A stretch of 45,005 bases of DNA from positions 1 through 45,005 of the forward strand of contig JAUVKT010000012.1 in NCBI GenBank assembly GCA_030596125.1, given 5' to 3'. Origin of the DNA: Bacteroidales bacterium. GTDB taxonomy: Bacteria > Bacteroidota > Bacteroidia > Bacteroidales > VadinHA17. A program made the position numbers and the translations under genes. This document shows, in pieces, positions 44,936-45,005 of this stretch; the first letter of the stretch is position 1; the number at the start of each line of letters is the position of its first letter. The notes under the pieces are model-generated. The model was not told the DNA's origin and did no database searches. It saw only the letters and a program-made list of their open reading frames with translations.

Positions 44936-45005
44936 ATGAAAAAGAAAATCACGATTAAGGAAATTTTGAGACCTTTTGTACCTCAATTTGTATTGAACGG
45001 TTTGA
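44936..45005 (+). CDS. start of an unidentified gene, cut by window end
   Basis: From ATG 44936 the frame is open to the end of the window, giving 23 residues that begin MKKKITIKEILRPFVPQFV. A -7 element stands at a normal distance, and an AAAGGA stretch precedes the ATG, so a real start is likely. The fragment is basic and hydrophobic but has no signal peptide pattern yet. It is too short for a family assignment. Confidence 0.6.
   Translation, partial: MKKKITIKEILRPFVPQFVLNGL

Overview
The window is an ordinary chromosomal segment of a Bacteroidota bacterium, probably of the Bacteroidia (Bacteroidales/Marinilabiliales type). The signs are the gene order rpsU-xerC-hpf-tRNAs-tuf-tRNA-Trp-secE-nusG-rplKAJL-rpoBC, the neighbourhood ubiE-porT-trmH-tamL, a DPP11-type S46 peptidase, a KdsC phosphatase and a 7TMR-DISM histidine kinase. 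Promoters fit the Bacteroidota -7 motif TAnnTTTG. PorT suggests a type IX secretion system elsewhere in the genome. Two glycyl-radical genes point to life without oxygen for at least part of the time. No phage, transposon or CRISPR array is visible.

Layout. 1-671: the remains of an MsrB-MsrA methionine sulfoxide reductase in which the second half of MsrB is missing and the frame is broken. 705-3412 (minus): nitroreductase, Ldh-family dehydrogenase and short-chain dehydrogenase. 3566-8285: menaquinone methyltransferase, PorT, TrmH-type RNA methyltransferase (opposite strand) and the TamL outer-membrane lipoprotein. 8420-12394: two sodium-coupled amino-acid transporters and a membrane-anchored helix-hairpin-helix protein. 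12543-27580: the translation and transcription core, with five tRNAs, EF-Tu, SecE, NusG, L11, L1, L10, L7/L12, RpoB and RpoC. It has a clear promoter before rpsU, another before the tRNAs, a candidate leader structure before rplK, an attenuator-like hairpin between rplL and rpoB, and a terminator after a DUF3467 gene.

27680-33289: a lipoprotein, then a tight set (DUF2520 protein, KdsC, UbiA-family prenyltransferase, Maf), then the S46 peptidase. 33303-36129 (minus): the sensor kinase, a 9-bp tandem repeat array upstream of it, and a small exported protein. 36574-39756: a glycyl-radical activase and a glycyl-radical enzyme whose active-site residues match trans-4-hydroxy-L-proline dehydratase (HypD). 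39977-44523: a cytidylate-kinase-like protein, malic enzyme, FkbM methyltransferase, and a small redox cluster (GroES-like protein, thioredoxin lipoprotein, thioredoxin-glutaredoxin fusion). A gene of unknown function starts at 44936 and runs off the end.

Taken together, the accessory genes suggest an organism that takes up and degrades peptides and amino acids: an acidic-residue dipeptidyl peptidase, sodium-coupled transporters and hydroxyproline dehydration. I did not find an obvious undescribed system. The points most worth checking are the broken MsrB-MsrA fusion, the HypD pair without a neighbouring proC, the 9-bp repeat array upstream of the kinase, and the orphan GroES inside a thiol-redox cluster.
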